DNA of 64,000 nt from Neospora caninum Liverpool (lineage: Eukaryota; Apicomplexa; Conoidasida; Eucoccidiorida; Sarcocystidae): the NCBI RefSeq assembly GCF_000208865.1, contig NC_018398.1, forward strand, positions 1,178,001 through 1,242,000, in the 5' to 3' direction. Each line of letters begins with the position of its first letter. The stretch's first letter is position 1. Shown here one piece after another: positions 12,101-24,268 of this stretch. A model generated the notes under the pieces. The model did no database searches. It saw only the letters and a program-made list of their open reading frames with translations, and was not told the DNA's origin. Both the position numbers and the translations under genes were made by a program.

Positions 12101-14653
12101 GGACGATGCTTGTGTTTTTCTCCGTCATTTTGCTGCTGGTGTGCGGCAGATCTTTCGCTGGAGAACGTCCTGATTTTCCGATGTCCAAGAACTGGCCTGA
12201 TCATCCCGAAAATCACAGACCCCGGACAGGCCGTCATTGCGAGCCCACACGCTGCCGCTCGTGCCAGGGCTTCCGCCAGCGGGGACGCGTCCCGTGCGGA
12301 ACACCTGCCGGATCCGTCCCCGGTCCTGCTGCCCCCGGACAAAATTTTCGGGAAGAGTTTTCGGCCTCCAGAGGTGTACAGACAATGCAGGTACGGCTAG
12401 AGAGGAAACAGGAGTGAAGCAGCCTTGCCCAGTGCTTCGTTCTAACTGGCGAATATCGTGCTGCTATGAGGCCAGGGAGAGGACCGCAACCCGTTCCTGT
12501 TTTTGGTAGGCGCAGGCCAGAAGGTGACACAGTGCCTCGCTGGCCAGTAGGCAAGTCCGACACGGGATCTGAAAAGTGTCGGATATATCATGATGTCGTC
12601 GCGTGCGCGTTTTTTCAGATACGATCCGTACAAGGTGGACAGCTTTTGTCTCGGATGGATGGTGTACTACCTGTTGACGAAGCACCAGCTGTTCCAGCGG
12701 GCGGTCCCCAGCGATGAAAACTGGAGGCTGCTTGCAAGCAAAGATGCCTCGGATCTCCTTGAGCTCTTGGGGAAGAAAAACGGGGCCGTGCTTTCCGTCG
12801 ATGGCCTCGATTTCGCTGTTCAGCTGCTCGAGGAAGATCCGAGCCGCCGACTGTCGATTCGGCAGGCTTTGCGGCACCCATTCATGGCAGGGAAAACAGT
12901 GACTCCAGTTTACGCAGACAGCATCTTCCCAAATGATCCCGTCGCCCATCAGCAGCACATGCTGAAGCAACAGCACCATCGTCAGCTTCACCTCGAGCGG
13001 CAACAACGTGTGCAGCAACAGTTCGCGCACCAGCGCAGACTCCGGTGCATGCAGCAGGAGCAACAGCGGTTTCTGCGACAGGAGCAACAGAGACTGTTGC
13101 AGCAGGAGCGCGCGTTGCAACTTCGATACCAGGCGAGGAAAACGCACAGCTCGGAAGACTCCCTCAGTTCCGCTCCAAGGATTCTCGGGACGAGTGCGTC
13201 GTGTGTGTCGCTCAAACCGTCAGCCGTCAAGCAAGAGCAGCGCGTGGGGGCGGCGCCCAGCCAGCAGACCAAACCCGTTTCCTCGAGGGAAAATTCACCT
13301 TCAAGTGTGAAAAGAAGCGTTTCTCTGAAAAGACCAGCGAGCGCCTACAAATTGCGTGCTGCTTCGCGGGAAGAGCTTCAGGCGAAGCATGACGCGGACC
13401 AGCGCTCAGACAGCCCGCGGAACGCCTGCGCTTCGAAGGCCTCGGAGAGTGGAAGGAATGATAGCGGCCGTGCCTCAGCTCGCTCCCTCGAAGCCGCAGG
13501 CGAATCGCCGCTGTCCCAAATTGGCGACCAGAAGGCGCGGGTTACCCCCGTGCAGTCAAGGGCTCCGTGCGGTCAAAACGGAGTAGAGTCCGAGTGCAAA
13601 CCCTCGAGTTCCCGGAAGGCCGAATCAACGCTCTCTCCACCTCTCTCTTCGAGACGCACTGAGGAGGCAGCAAGAGCGAAGGAAGCACGCGCACCGGCAG
13701 GAGCGAGCGGGACGCAGGAGTCTTCCAAAGGCAGCGCTGGTGCGTCAGCTCAAGGCGCGGCAGCCGCACAGCCTGCGAGCTGCGCAGCGGCCGAGCCTCG
13801 GCCCATCATTGCAGATCCTGCGAAACGAGCGCGAGGCAAAACCGATCGAAGCGCAGCAGGCGCGGATCTCAGAGGTGCACGCAGGCCGAGCAGCCGAAGC
13901 ACAGATTCTGGTTCAACCAGTGCGGAGACCTTTTCATGCGGAAGTGACAGCGACTCTTCATGCGCGACCGGAGAACCCCTTAGTGGACCTGGCGGTGACC
14001 TAGGAAAGTTAGGAAGAACCGACGCTGGATTGGCGGATGCCAAAAAAAAGCCTCCGGTTCTCTCCGCGGGAGCGAAGGTGGACCCCCTTCAACCGGGGCT
14101 GAAGCTGCGGAATTCCGAAGGTTCCACTGTGAAGCAGAGTGGGAGAGAAAGTGACTCCTACAAGGATGGAAACATCGTCTGCGCACGCGGCTCTCTCGCA
14201 CTTGCAGCGAGTGCTGTCCACCCGCTGGTGTCCCCGAAGGGCTGCTGTGAAGCGGGACGAATCGCGTCTCAGGTCAATGACAGCGCTGCTGACCAGCCGC
14301 GGTGCGAACAAATGGCTTCCCGGGCGGGGCGCGATTCCAAGGAAAAGGAGAGTCGAGAGCGACCGCTTGCATCTGCGCGGTCCTCAGTCAAAAGTCCTCT
14401 GAATCAAAATACCCCGACTGCGTCGACGCACGGCCTCGGCGACTCGTCAGGAGGCGAGTCAGCAGGCAGTGAGACAAGAAAGGTCATTGCTACTCGACGC
14501 TCGAGCAGACAGTCTGTGGCTGCCATGATCGAGCGATTTCAGCAGATGACCCGACGCTCGTCGGTCGGAGGCGATCCGAGCAGCGCCAAGACCAGTTCCG
14601 CGAGCAATCGGCTCTTCCGGAGGCTGCCGTCGCCACACCCGTCTCTCCGGTAG
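9193..14653 (+). CDS. Divergent protein kinase with DPG in place of DFG, low-complexity ends
   Basis: The exons 9193-10311, 10794-11187, 11421-11669, 12150-12390 and 12619-14653 join in phase to give 1,345 residues. The kinase domain spans about residues 435-758: a degenerate glycine loop (IYGAVFRA, 438-445), the ATP-binding lysine in AVKVL (K488), a likely helix C glutamate (E509), the catalytic loop MRDLSLENVLI (D588, N593), then ITDPGQA (D611) instead of DFG, a PPE-type activation-segment end (FRPPEVY), the helix F aspartate (VDSFCLGW, D674) and RLSIRQALRHPF at the end. All metal- and ATP-contacting residues are kept, so activity is plausible. Residues 1-430 are Ser/Ala/Pro-rich. The tail after 758 starts Gln/Arg-rich and becomes Ser/Lys/Glu-rich. 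No signal peptide or membrane segment is seen. The catalytic loop and PPE region recall apicomplexan-specific kinases such as FIKK, but no FIKK motif is present, so the family is left open. Confidence 0.9.
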
Positions 14654-16371
14654 TTCTAGGCCGCTTCACACAGGTTGCGGCGTATGTTGCAAACCACGAG
14701 TCAATTCGACATGCTTTGAAAAAACGACCCCAGACACGGTCCGCTCACATGCAGCGACGGACAGGAACTCGGAGAGTGGGCGGAGCTGCGATGCGCCGCG
14801 AGCCCGCGAACTGCCTCCGACTGTCTCTGCGCCGGTAGGGTCTCCCGGCATTTTAACCGTCTCAGGGGGCAGAGTCGGAGGCGGGAGAAAATGCGGCGAG
14901 CGACGAAAGGGTTGCCGCGGAAAGAGCACGACACACGAGCCGCCTACAGTCAGAACTCCCATGATGCGTTATCCCTCCACGCCGGTTACCCCCGCTGAAG
15001 AAATTTTTCGCTTCGCTTTTTTTTTTACAGTGCATGCCGCCCCGTTCCAGGGAACGAAAAGCTCTTTCAGTTCAGGGCGTCTTGTTGCGCCGGCGACGCT
15101 GGGGAAGCGTCCGTGTGTGCGGTTGTTGCGCCTCAGATCCGGTTTCCTATTTGACCTGGCAGCGCAGGCACCCGTATGAAGCAGCTGAAGCGAATGGGAG
15201 CGGCAGCTTTTTCGAACAGGGCGTGTGAACTGCTTTCGTTGGCATTCTGAACGCGGCCCAGGTTGTGGGCGTTTTTGACGAGAGGCGCTCCACTCGTGGA
15301 ACGTCATCGGGCGCCCACGGCGAGACACCCGCGCCTCCGGCGTTGTTTTTTTGCATCTAAACACACTGACAGAGACCCCGGCGCAGCGCTTGCCGATCAC
15401 GGCGGCGACTCCGATATGTTTGCAGCAGTCCCTGCCATTCTGATGCGTGGGTGCGGTGCTCCATGGTATCCAGCTAAAAAAAGTGAAGAAAGGTTGATTC
15501 AGTTCCATTCCTGTGGATCGTCTAACGCTGGGAGGTATCCTGCGTCCGCCCGCGAGTTATGTGAAGCCTGTGCGAATTCAGGCGCCGAAACCTTCCCCCT
15601 TGTCCAGGTTTTGTGTCCCTTGTTTAATGCCATGTACTGGTGTGCTTCCGGAGCCATGCAGAACGCAAGCGGCGACCGCGCCGTCTCGCCGCACCACGCG
15701 CGTCTGTCTCTGCTGTAACGATGCCGGCGCTTTTCGCATACACCGGAAGCAGCCGTTGCTCCCTTTGAGCCACCATGAAACACGTTGCTCAGCTGTAACT
15801 AGCTATAGCTGGGGACGTTTTGACGGTTAAAAAAGCGGATTTATCTGGGTCTGTCACGCCCCATCAGAAGCGGAAAAACGGGTGCTCCACAGAAGACCGC
15901 GGGCAGCGCCCCACCGATTCACGATTTTTGAGTAGAGAGCCTTTCAGCTTTAGTCACATATCGACCGTTCAACAAACACGGCATGCACCAGCGTCACTGG
16001 AAGGATACAGAAAGCATGTGAAAGAGAAACGTTCGCCAGCAACCGGTTTTTCATCGGACGGCCGCCTGTTTCTGCGAGGTGCGTTGGGTGTTCCAGCCCG
16101 ACTGGCTCGAGGGCACTTTGCTTGCCGCACCGCACACGTCGCACGCAGCAGCAGGGGTGGATGGTATGTTATCAAGAAAGCGCTACGCGATCCGCCGTGA
16201 GCGGCTGCTCGGCGGCTGGTTGCTCGGAATCTGACTAGACTTGTGGTCTGTCCAAAGTGCGCAGACTGGAAATTACGACGGCCATGCGCATCTGTGGCTG
16301 ATGGCCAGCCACCGCCGCCGGAGTTTACACGCAGCGACTCCCCAGATTTACGATGTCTCGTTTGAGCCGCC
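14654..16371. other. Convergent 3' region between kinase and hydrolase genes
   Basis: This lies between the stop codons of the kinase (+) and the alpha/beta hydrolase (-). It contains no frame resembling a protein and probably holds both 3' untranslated regions. Confidence 0.5.
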
Positions 16372-19300
16372 TCAGGCAGGCTCGGCGCCGGACGCAGCCT
16401 GGCGTGCACCATGCCTCTTCGCGAACTCTACTGTGGTATTAATGAGTCTCCCCAGGTGAGGGGCTACATATATTTCAAAGTGATTGACCGGCATGCGATA
16501 CAGCTCAGCTAGTCGACTGTCCCGAGAGCCCTTGCCCCCGGCGCGGTCTTCCGAATTCGTCCCCCCACGGGAGTTGATGATCTCAAGCGCTTCCCGTGCA
16601 AGCTCGGGGATGCACGTGTTGTCGTGTTGGGCTTCCACGAGAAGGGTTGGGGTCTGAATGTGCTCCAGGTAACCTGTGTGGGCATGCGAGCATATTGCGC
16701 CACAAGACAAATGATCTGGCTTCGGCGAAATCCACAGGTTTACCGACTTCACAAGCACCACAAGTCAGGCGTGATACGTCAGAGTGGTCCCGTTCCCCCC
16801 TACTGCACACTTGCCACAAGCGAGCTGCCGTGCTGTGCGAACAGGCCGCCTGGCCACTCGGGAACCGGCGCGACATCCTGAAACTTTGACAGGCAATAGA
16901 CTCACTCTGTACCAGCGAACCAGGAGTCCGATGCGTCAAACTTGTTGAGAACGCGCGTGCCGACACTACGTTTGGGAACGCCCATATACCGAGCATGTCC
17001 TCGGGTTCCACTCGTGCCGAACGTGTGCGTCCATTTCTCGGCGAATTAAGATTTCCCTCACAGCCAGGTCATCTGCAGGTGCTTCGTTCGATACTATGCC
17101 CCTCCGCTGGCGGTGAGTGCACTTACGGATCGGCCGATACTGAGATGTGTGAAACAGGGACCGTGCCGCCAAGGCATTCGTCCACGACGCGGTGCGAGAG
17201 CTGTCCAAGACGCGGTTCCTCCAGATTTCCAACTCTCCACCTTGGAGCTCCAAGGCCGACAGGCTTGAAACTCCGCGTGGCCCGGCAACCTGGAGGTATA
17301 TAGGCTGTAGGTGACTTCCGACCGCCTGTCGGAGCAAGTCCGCGAGAATTGCTGCTGCGTATCGCAGCGTCCGGAAAAAGGATCTTTGCTGCACAGACAG
17401 AACGTGAACGGACCCAAGATTCTCTGGCTGTCCCTTTTGCGTCAGTCAACTGTGCTGCCGCGCCTGCTCGTTTCCAGGCCGCACGGCACAAATGCAAACG
17501 CCTCGGTTTCAACCCTGGCCGACGGCCCAACAGGTCTACGTTCCGGTTAGCAAGCATGCTCCAAATGCGGTCGGAATTGAACAGCCTCGTAGCAGCTGCC
17601 GAAAATGCGCGTTGCAGCCGTCCGGGCGAGATGGAAAAAAGCCCCCCACTTCCAGCTGAGAGGTTCGCGGGGAAACGTCCTGCCGCCGAATGCCACGTCT
17701 CTCAAGCACACCCCCCACTGATTCGCAGTCGGATTTTGCGGTTGCTTGCTTTCGCTAAGCGTCAGCTCAGAGGGGTACAAAGCGCCAGCGGTACGCACAC
17801 GAGGTTACGCCGCCCTTGTCGAGAGGCAGCCCACGGGTTTGCTGTCGTGACTCCTTCCAAGAACGTGGAAACCGGCAGTTTTCAAGAACGCCCTCCACAG
17901 TCGACGATGGTGGCTTCTGACTCAGAGTGCCCTGCGCCGGTGCTGCAACCAGTCTGAGCCTCCCGCATTTTTAACTTTGCTGTCTGTCACGTGTTTCGCT
18001 GCCCACATCAGCAACTCAGCGACCGTCTCTTTCTCCGGATCTTCTGCCCGGCTTCCAGCGCACCTCGTGAAAAAAGCACGCGGAGGCCGACAGTCTAGCC
18101 TGTTGACTCAGTGTCGCCCAAAGTCCCGCCACAAGGTCCACTGCATAGTCAGTTCCAACCGCTGCACGTACCTGGAGCGCTTTCTTCGTCTGTTCCTTCC
18201 CGTCGATGAGCGGCACCACGGAGGTGACTGTGCGTACTCGGCGCAGCAAAGGGGAGTTCTCGCTGGCCAGCTGAGCTGCCGTGACTAAAACGTGGCCGCC
18301 TGCGTAGGAAGTGCCGAACAAGTGGATGTTGGTGGGGTCAACAGTGCCCTGAAACCCGTCCGTATCAACAACATGCTGTAGCACCGCGCGCATATCTTGC
18401 AGCTGCATGTGTGGGTCTACGACCTGACGCGGAGCCCCTCCCGAGAAACCCCAAGTCCTGTAGTCAAAGGCGATGGCGGCGATCCCGCTTTCTTGAATTT
18501 TCTCCGCGAACGCGACGTCCGCAACGGCCTGGCACGAAAGCGCATGCAGACGATCATCAAATTCATGCCGGCGTCGCCCCGTCCCTTTGAGGCGAATCTC
18601 AAGGAAGACAGCAAGTCGAGATCTGCGGGATTTGAACGATGCAGTCCAGGCTGACTCGCGTGGGATGCTGCAGTGAAAGCCTCTCCCTTGGGTTCTCGTG
18701 CTCTTACAATCACCGGCAACGTGACGAGGCGTATAAACGCTTGATCACTGTCTGCCGCTCTAGTGTGTGTAGTGTAGACGAGTCTGCGGGAAAGCTGCCG
18801 ATCCCAATTTCTCCCGTTCGAGTGCAAACCGCCTCGCGGGCGAGCACGTGTTTTCAGAACACCTCGCCGTATTGCCTGAGCCCGCTCACCATAACAGCTC
18901 CGAAGCCGTGGCAGACCATGTAGAGAGGAGCATTTTGACGGGAATTCGGCGGGAGATACAGCCAAGCATGGAGCTTCTCGCCTTCACTCTCCACGTACAC
19001 CGTTCGCCGGCCGTACGCGGTCCCGTCCGCACCTCGACGCTGGAAGACGCAACGCACACAGGAGACAAGTTACCTAATGTACGGTAGAACTAGTAACACC
19101 GTGTGTACTCTGCTGTCTTCTGCACGGAGACTAGCATGTAGTTCGGATAGTGGAGCGACTGCAGCATGCAACACGGGAGGCAGTGGAGGAACGCAAGGCA
19201 ATGTCTCGCACCATACTGACACCAACCGCGGCACGGTCCCACAGGCTTTGATAAAGACACCACGGAAGCCTTTGGTTTTCCTCTTCTGGTTAGCAAACTC

Positions 19301-19829
19301 AGCAAATAGCACATTTTTCCAGCACGTCTCCTTTTCTGCGGTTGAACGAGTACAGCTCATTGGCTGAGAGCGACAGACGACGGCGTCGACTTAAAGCAGC
19401 ATCGCACCGCTGCTCTGGTGTTTTAGCTTGGTGGGAATACGTATGCCTATCCACTAGAGAAATCGTGAAGAAGGCCAAACACAACGAGTGTGTGGAGCTC
19501 CGGCTTTGTCCATCGGCGGTACCTCGAAGTTCCTGTCCTTGGTTCTCTACCACAGCAGCCACTGCACGGCTCCCAACACAGCCGTGCATCTTAAGAAGCA
19601 AGTGAGGGAATGTCCAACACACCAACCTGTGGAGCGATCGACGAGAAAAATGGTTACCCTTTCCGTCGATGCTAGCGGTACGTACCCACACAGTGTACCC
19701 CTCTGGTTCCGTCGAGGGCTGGACGGCCGGCAGCCTGAAGCGAAGGCCGGGGTCTGGTGGGAGAAGAATGGCAAGAGCCAGGAGTCCACAGCCGAGCCCT
19801 GCCCAGGACCAGTTTGAGGCGAGACCCAT
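16372..19829 (-). CDS. Alpha/beta hydrolase with N-terminal signal or anchor segment
   Basis: The exons 19829-19686, 19039-18863, 18528-18172, 17388-17127 and 16673-16372 join in phase to give 413 residues. Residues 9-24 are hydrophobic (signal peptide or anchor), so the enzyme is probably secretory or membrane-bound. The fold signature is clear: LYLPPNSRQNAPLYMVCHGFG (oxyanion HGFG at 92-95), FDYRTWGFSGGAPRQ, the nucleophile in FGTSYAGG (S181, with Ala rather than Gly two positions later), the acid in VEAQHD (D331) and the histidine in NHFEIY (H378). The arrangement matches serine hydrolases of the dienelactone-hydrolase/peptidase S9-like group. The substrate cannot be inferred: lipase, esterase, depalmitoylase and peptidase are all possible. 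Introns are 334-783 nt. The start is the ATG before the hydrophobic segment. Confidence 0.87.
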
Positions 19830-20642
19830 TGTCTTTGTGTGTGGCCTGTCCTCGCAACTACGAGAAAGGATCCTAGAACTGCAGCCACTCGAAAACTCGA
19901 CCGCGTGTACAGCAGCGGCGCGCGCGCCAAAAAATAGGGGAAACCGACCGTGAGGTGCCGGGAACACCGTCTCTCTCTGGAAAAAGTTACCTAAACCGAC
20001 GTTGTGTTCGGCGTGTCTCGGAAACATCCCGCAATGTGAGGCAACAGGCAATGTGAAGAGCACTTCATCTCTCTAGGAAGCGGCAAGCGTCATGCACACC
20101 CGTAGCAGATGGCCGCACGGACGTCTCTGTCTCCTAGCCTCAAAGGAGATAGATGCAAGCGCCCGGGACCCGGGACAGGGGATTCAGTAAGCGATCAGGA
20201 ATGCTGAACCGTCGACAAGTCACGTCGTACCGTGTGATCTTTCGAGTCCGGCACGTGTCGCCAGTTCAGCGACCGGCCGCATGCGGTGCTTCGAAAAGCG
20301 CAACGCCGTTCGTGTCTTCAACCAGTGTGGCATGTTTCCTCGACACGTTCATGGCAGTATCTTTGCAAGTTATCCAAGATGAAACCTTAGTCACCATTCG
20401 TTAGCTCACACACGTTCGGGTAGCTGATTTCTCCGTCGGCCTCTTCGTTTCCCGAGGGGCTGCTCAGCAATCACGCCACACTGGGGGCGAGGACACGCAC
20501 ATTTTGCAAGTGCCGCCAGCAGCAAACTCAGAGAAGCTTTTGGTTTCTCACGGTGTCGCCGGGCGTCTTCGAGCTAGCTTCTCTCACAGAGGCAGCATTG
20601 ATACACAGTGTGGCGCTAGCGACGGACATTCCCCCCGACGAG
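19830..20642. promoter_or_regulatory. Divergent promoter region, hydrolase / PITH gene
   Basis: The 813 bp between two divergent start codons must hold the start regions of both genes. I recognise no specific element. Confidence 0.4.
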
Positions 20643-22199
20643 ATGGAGGGTGCCAGGTACCGTACAGAGAGGGTTTCACGACGCGTCCAGGTTTGTAGTT
20701 CGGTCTCGAATATGCCATGGGCTCGTGTTTGGTGGGGAAGCAGGAGAAGCTCATTTACTTGTGGAACGAGATGGGCTGTCCTCGGCGACGTCTCCAGTCC
20801 TCTTTTTGAAAAAGGTGGCCCGAAGCCTCTCCCCGCGTACAGACGTGACGAAAGCGCCGCTGGGTCTGCAGTATATACAGCTAGTCTGTTCTGCCTGCAG
20901 CGCAAACGCAGGTGCGGAAGAGACAATGTGACGACGTGTTCAGATGTCTGTGGTTTCAGCTTGATGTCACTCATTGACATGTCAAAGGTGGAGTGCCTCA
21001 ACGAGGATGCACAGCACTCCATTCGCAACATCATCGAGAAGACGTCGGACGCAGCCTACCTCAGTTCGTCAAATGAGGACCCGCAGTTGCTCATCAAGGT
21101 TCGTTTTTCAACAGCGTCTTCTCGTTTCTGTAGGAAACCAGCCTCGCTTTTGTCTTCTGAGCGTGATGCCACAAACCATACGCACTGGGGGGACTTTACT
21201 TTTTCTTCCCCTTGGTGGCAGAGTCTCGCTGGCAGTTGTTTTCCTGCGTCGACTGGTGCAGCTTGGCTTCACTAGCCCAGTAAAACTGTCTTCCCTGATG
21301 ATAAAATCTCCCCCCGGAAGCGCTGAAGCCGGAGAGGTGCCGACGACTATCAAGCTTTTCACCAACAACCTCGCCATGGGATTTTCTGAAGCTGGTGAGT
21401 TCTCCGGCCGGCCTGCCATCAGCCCCCGTGCTACGCGCTCTGCTCGGCGGGCTTTGGCAGACATAGGGACTTGACTGGCTCTAGATTTCGTTTCTGGTGG
21501 GGCCCCTTTGCGATGCCCCAAGGATCTCGCGAAGGCTCCCGTCGCAGAATGTTACCGGATACGGAGTGATACCGCTGGGGCATGATGTGCTTCTCTTTGT
21601 GTCTTCACAGAGTCCGAGCCTCCGATTCAAGAAGTGGTACGCCTGCGTGTCGGATGGTTGGTAGTGGGAGATTTCAGCATTCACTGCAGCACACTTTCCG
21701 AGGGTGACGGCAACACGTCGGATGCAGAGTACACAGCCTTGGCGTGCCTGATGACCCTGCAAGTGCCTGCAGACACTCGATGAAAACGAAGTTCAAAATG
21801 GGTACACGATTCCCCTCCGGTTCGTCAAGTTTCAAAATGTTTCCACCCTGATCATTTATGTTGGTAAGTTACCCCTGCCATCACAAGGAACCTGGCTTCA
21901 TCTGCACGGGGAGAAGCGGCGCGGCTACGCAAGCGTGCTGCTCCTGTGCTTCTAGTAGCCCCCCCCCCCCTTGTGTCCTGAGCCGTATCAAATGCTGATC
22001 CTCACAGGAAGATGGCATTGGGGAGTGGTTCCCGTCTGCGCCACAAAATCAAGGGCAGTGGATACTGTGACGAGGAACCGCCTTCTCCGCTTTGCTATTC
22101 TAGGTTCGGCTGAGTGAATTTGGAGAGGTGGGCTTGGGCCATAGCGACCCGACGTTCGCTACCGAGTTTCCAGCTCCTCAGATGCCAAGCCCTTATTGA
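20643..22199 (+). CDS. PITH-domain protein (PITHD1/TXNL1 C-terminal type), last exon uncertain
   Basis: The first five exons are well supported: 20643-20656 (a 14-nt start exon encoding MEGA plus two bases), 20960-21098, 21262-21394, 21611-21636 and 21773-21863, all in phase. They encode SLIDMSKVECLNED, NEDPQLLIK, VKLSSLMIKSPPG, TTIKLFTNNLAMGF and IPLRFVKFQNVSTLIIYV, which follow the strand order of the PITH domain. In relatives this domain binds the proteasome; no thioredoxin domain precedes it here, so the protein resembles PITHD1 rather than TXNL1. The end is unresolved. One option is an exon 22008-22117, in phase but with a poor family match. Another is an exon 22104-22199, which encodes a plausible tail (VRLSEFGEVGLGHSD) but needs an extra small exon upstream. 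The total would be about 170-190 residues. Confidence 0.82.
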
Positions 22200-24268
22200 A
22201 TGTCTCGAATGGTTTCCTGGGAATCATCTAAAACTGATTGGCGGTCAAGCGGTGGTGTGTGGTGTGAACGGTTGAACGATCAACAGAAAGCAACAACGGC
22301 TCCGACCAGACGAAAATTTCGGAGATCAAGGTGTGCGGAGTGCCGACGGAGAAAATGGAAGTCAGTCCTACGGCACTGCAAAGTGCTGTCTGAGAACAGT
22401 GTCGGCACTGAAGCTGTCTGCAGAGCGTGGCAAAACTTGTCAGTGTTGCTCTGGTGCGCAGTCGAGATTATGCGGTGCTAAATTATCTTTGAGATCCCAA
22501 GTGTCTAGATGCGCTGAAGATGCGGCAAGGTTGTCTGAAATCCCAACTGCCCTCGTACGTGAGGCCCACACTTTGGGGCGTGCACTATTCAGCATGGTCG
22601 CAGGAACAGTCACGGTGCCCGTATGCTCCATGAAGAAAAGGCTTCCCTAGGCTTCTGCGCGGGCTTGGGCTTCACGAAGGAGTTACCACTCGTCACGCAG
22701 CAGTGTATCTTCTTACGCTTTTTGCAGTAAACTCAATGGCTCTCCTTTTGTATGGGCTTTGTATGCTTCTGGTGGCAGATGAAAGAGTGGAAGCCTGTAA
22801 AGGAAAGTGAACGCCTGGCTCCAAACGACACCTGAACGGACTGTTAAGGCAGACGGGAGATTGATTCTAAGTACTACGGCAAACAGCTAGCTCCTGCTTG
22901 CTAATTCTCATGCTCTGCTTCCCAACAGAAAATCCAACCGGGTATCCGTATCTTTGTCTCGCACGACTTTGTCAGCTGTTACGCGATCCCCGAATGTGGG
23001 CAGACTGGAATATACCCATCAGCCGGTTTGTGGCGCCCCTGATTTGAAGAGCGAGCTTGAAAGCAAGTGTTTGAAGCGTCTTTGTGTGCAAGATCCCGCA
23101 AAGCATACGTACGGTGTATCGAACAGCTCATGCTCACCCCAAATCGGTTAGGAGTGTTGGATGAACTAGATTCCTACTACTGGACCGTCCGAGGAAATTT
23201 GTGGAATCTCACTGTCCCGCAGGTCAAGTGCATACTTGATCTTCAGCCGCCCACAGAGTTCTGTCTTTTCTGCTGTCCACGCTGGTGGTAGAAGACAACG
23301 ATTTTGCAAATGGCTGCCGAGCTGCCAGTGACAGTATCACATCAACCATCAGAAATCGCTACATTCCTACATTCCTTCAGCACTTCACCGTGTTGCAACC
23401 ATCTTTCTGGCGAACTGCTGATGGCGTCCGAAGTCGGATGAACCGGTTGTCTCGAAGGTGAACTAATGCTACCGTGACCATGTTGACTTCATGAAATTGC
23501 TTGTGGGCAATATATACCTGGTACGCGCCGTGCACGTGGAGAGTCCACAGAGTTGCCCCTACGCGCAGTACGATGGTAATGCAGAGGTAAAGCAGGTGCC
23601 TTGGGTCGCCAGTTTTCCCGCTGTTGTCACACTGATGCCTTGCTTTTGGAAACCGACAAAGTCACTCGTTTGTGACGGACAATTCGAGCGCATACTACAG
23701 GCCAGCAGATAGGAAACAGTGGTCACCCACATCGCCTCTGGGTTCCTCTAAAAACCCACGGATGACGAGTGGAAATCCCAAATGCAAAGCATCGTTAAGC
23801 GTCAGAGAACTAACTCGTATACAGAACGGGAGAGGGTTCCCCCTCTTCGTCGGATTATTCTCTACATTGCACTGCATTCATTGCACGATGGTGGGAAACG
23901 ACCGACAAACGATGACCACACAAGAATAACATGAAGGCGCATGTGACGCAACACATCACCTAAAAAACGGCACAGGATGGTTTCTCCATGGAGCCTATGA
24001 CTTCCCTCTGTGACGATATGTCTCTGAATCCTGAGACTCATTCAAGTGGGGTGAATGCACAAAAGCTCGCCTCGGCATTTAGTTGCTGCTCGGAAATATC
24101 ACTCAAACATGATATATTGTAATAATTCTTCCTTTGGATCCTCCCGGTACCCAATAACACCGATCACAATGTCTACACAAGGAACAAGGGCTCACTAGCC
24201 ATGTCTTCAGCCCTCGCATTGCAGCTCATCTGGCAGTCGCATTCTACTAAGTTCCAGAAGAAACAGTG
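22200..24268. other. Convergent 3' region between PITH gene and MIC6
   Basis: About 2 kb lie between the end of the PITH gene (+) and the MIC6 stop codon (-). I see no coding pattern, tRNA or repeat. It should hold the 3' untranslated regions of both genes. Confidence 0.45.

Noticed and set aside
9193..14653. Assignment of the kinase as FIKK or a rhoptry pseudokinase
   Set aside because: The FIKK motif is absent, there is no signal peptide for a rhoptry protein, and the catalytic residues are all present, so neither label is supported.
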